5,196 bases of DNA. Origin: an uncultured Austwickia sp. GTDB lineage: Bacteria; Actinomycetota; Actinomycetes; Actinomycetales; Dermatophilaceae. The stretch is from positions 1 to 5,196 of the forward strand of contig CAKUSI010000283.1 in the NCBI GenBank assembly GCA_934678955.1. The letters are read 5' to 3'. Below the pieces are notes generated by a model. The model worked only from the letters and a program-made list of their open reading frames with translations, did not search any database and was not told the DNA's origin. Below, in pieces: positions 4,704 through 5,196 of this stretch (the first letter of the stretch is position 1; each line of letters starts with the position of its first letter). A program made the position numbers and the translations under genes.

Positions 4704-4943
4704 CACGCGCGGCAACGTGAGCAGCGAGGACGACCTCGCGCCCGCAGATTCGCAAGCGCGGTCAAGCTCGCGCGACCAGCTCTCCACGCGCGAAGGCGGG
4801 CAACCGTTCGTCGCTCCTCGCGAGCCGTCGCCCCGATGATGAACAGGCTCGCCCCCTTCGCAGACGCCGAAGCTGTTGACCAACGGGGCCGACTGTTGAT
4901 CGCCGGGTACGCAGTTAAACGCCTCTCGGCTTCTCTCTCCCCA
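4704..4943. other. Stretch without a supported gene downstream of mphR
   Basis: Apart from the hairpin just after the operon I recognise nothing here. Frames are open on both strands. On plus, one from 4836 runs through the repeat and off the right edge. On minus, a 117-codon frame overlaps mphR. None has a family signature or a convincing start, and long open frames are expected by chance at this GC content. The sequence 4914-4920 (gttaaac) fits an attC core consensus, but no partner core was found. Confidence 0.4.
4724..4739 (+). terminator. Candidate terminator hairpin of the resistance operon
   Basis: GCGAGG (4724-4729) and CCTCGC (4734-4739) pair perfectly around the tetraloop ACGA, 20 bp past the mphR stop codon. 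There is no T-run after the stem, so termination by this hairpin alone is uncertain. Confidence 0.4.
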
Positions 4944-5119
4944 GAGCCCAAGCAAAACAAGCCTCCCTGTGCCCGACACCCCTGCGGTAACTCGACCACT
5001 CCGGCCGTCGATCGTGGCCTCGTTCACGCGTGTCTGGACCATCGCGCGCTCGTCCTGAACCCCGGCCCGTCCCCGAGACGCACAGCGCCCGGTCCCGTCA
5101 CATCGGGCGAGGGGCGATC
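4944..5119. repeat. 176-bp perfect direct repeat, right copy
   Basis: This is identical and in the same orientation to 78-253. On its left (4943/4944) it joins the unassigned stretch behind mphR, and on its right (5119/5120) it joins tetA(C) 3' flanking sequence. No transposase sequence follows this copy. Perfect identity over 176 bp implies a recent duplication or ongoing recombination between copies. It repeats the hairpin at 5086-5109. Confidence 0.93.
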
Positions 5120-5127
5120 GCTTCCAT

Positions 5128-5196
5128 TCAGGTCGAGGTGGCCCGGCTCCATGCACCGCGACGCAACGCGGGGAGGCAGACAAGGTATAGGGCGGC
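5128..5196 (-). CDS. tetA(C): Tetracycline efflux protein TetA(C), C-terminal part, runs off the right edge
   Basis: Read on the minus strand from the window edge, this gives AALYLVCLPALRRGAW and then SRATST followed by a stop (5130-5128). This is the C-terminus of TetA(C) of pSC101/pBR322 as I know it. The next eight bases (5127-5120, atggaagc) also follow the tetA stop in pBR322. Identity ends exactly at 5119/5120, where the 176-bp repeat starts. Only 22 codons and the stop are visible. The first part of the gene is at the left edge in the same orientation, so the two pieces are consistent with one gene on a circular or tandemly repeated molecule. Confidence 0.93.
   Translation of the reverse strand, partial: AALYLVCLPALRRGAWSRATST

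Noticed and set aside
4914..4920. Integron attC-like core (gttaaac)
   Set aside because: A seven-base match is expected by chance; no RYYYAAC partner at a suitable distance and no integrase were seen.
3843..5183. Very long minus-strand open frame (446 codons)
   Set aside because: It runs antisense to the end of mrx, all of mphR and the repeat, has no family signature, and reflects strong third-position GC on the other strand.
4836..5196. Plus-strand frame open from 4836 to the window end
   Set aside because: It crosses the repeat and antisense tetA(C) sequence, so it is a composite chance frame without recognisable similarity.
1..5196. Whole window as a cloning-vector construct
   Set aside because: Only tetA(C) matches pBR322, with no bla, origin or polylinker. 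The DNA outside tetA(C) is natural-looking high-GC sequence with decayed genes. Vector contamination limited to the edges remains possible.
1..5196. CRISPR array, rRNA or plasmid replication gene
   Set aside because: No regularly spaced short repeats, no rRNA-like sequence and no Rep-like protein were found on either strand.

Overview
The window is a high-GC bacterial accessory segment in which two antibiotic-resistance systems are set among mobile-element debris. Its centre (about 1885-4703) is a complete, tightly overlapping three-gene operon that I recognise as a diverged relative of mph(A)-mrx-mphR(A). It encodes a macrolide 2'-phosphotransferase, a major-facilitator membrane protein and a TetR-family macrolide-sensing repressor. 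The promoter ahead of it carries a perfect 20-bp palindrome between its -35 and -10 elements, the expected operator for that repressor.

Both edges of the window are pieces of the same gene, tetA(C), the tetracycline efflux gene of pSC101/pBR322, on the minus strand. The left edge (1-77) holds its first 21 codons plus 12 bp upstream. The right edge (5120-5196) holds its last 22 codons, its stop and 8 bp downstream. Each piece is exactly 77 bp and abuts one copy of a perfect 176-bp direct repeat (78-253 and 4944-5119). The likely explanation is an assembled contig whose two ends run into one shared tetA(C) node. The real structure would then be either a circle or tandem array of [repeat - tetA(C) - repeat - mph block], or two separate tetA(C) copies flanking the block. 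By memory of the tetA(C) length, a circle would be about 6.25 kb. No replication gene is visible here.

Between the left repeat and the operon (254-1884) lies what looks like older host DNA. It contains a C-terminal remnant of an IS91/ISCR-type transposase (minus strand) and a gamma-glutamylcyclotransferase-like gene missing its N-terminus. It also contains two small conserved-looking hypothetical genes, hairpins, and two copies of a 52-bp interspersed repeat. From 4704 to 4943 I see only a possible terminator hairpin.

The host cannot be named from this sequence. The strongly GC-rich codon use and the small hypothetical genes give a weak impression of a myxobacterium-like or other high-GC environmental proteobacterium. 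The flanking repeats, transposase debris and tetA(C) fragments point to a mobilised resistance region, of the kind expected in wastewater or soil communities. Because tetA(C) is also a vector gene, contamination of the edges must be considered.

Functionally, the repressor should hold the operon off until a macrolide binds. The phosphotransferase then inactivates the drug, and the membrane protein supports high-level resistance. The tetA(C) copies lack tetR(C) and their native promoter in this context, so they would depend on outside transcription.
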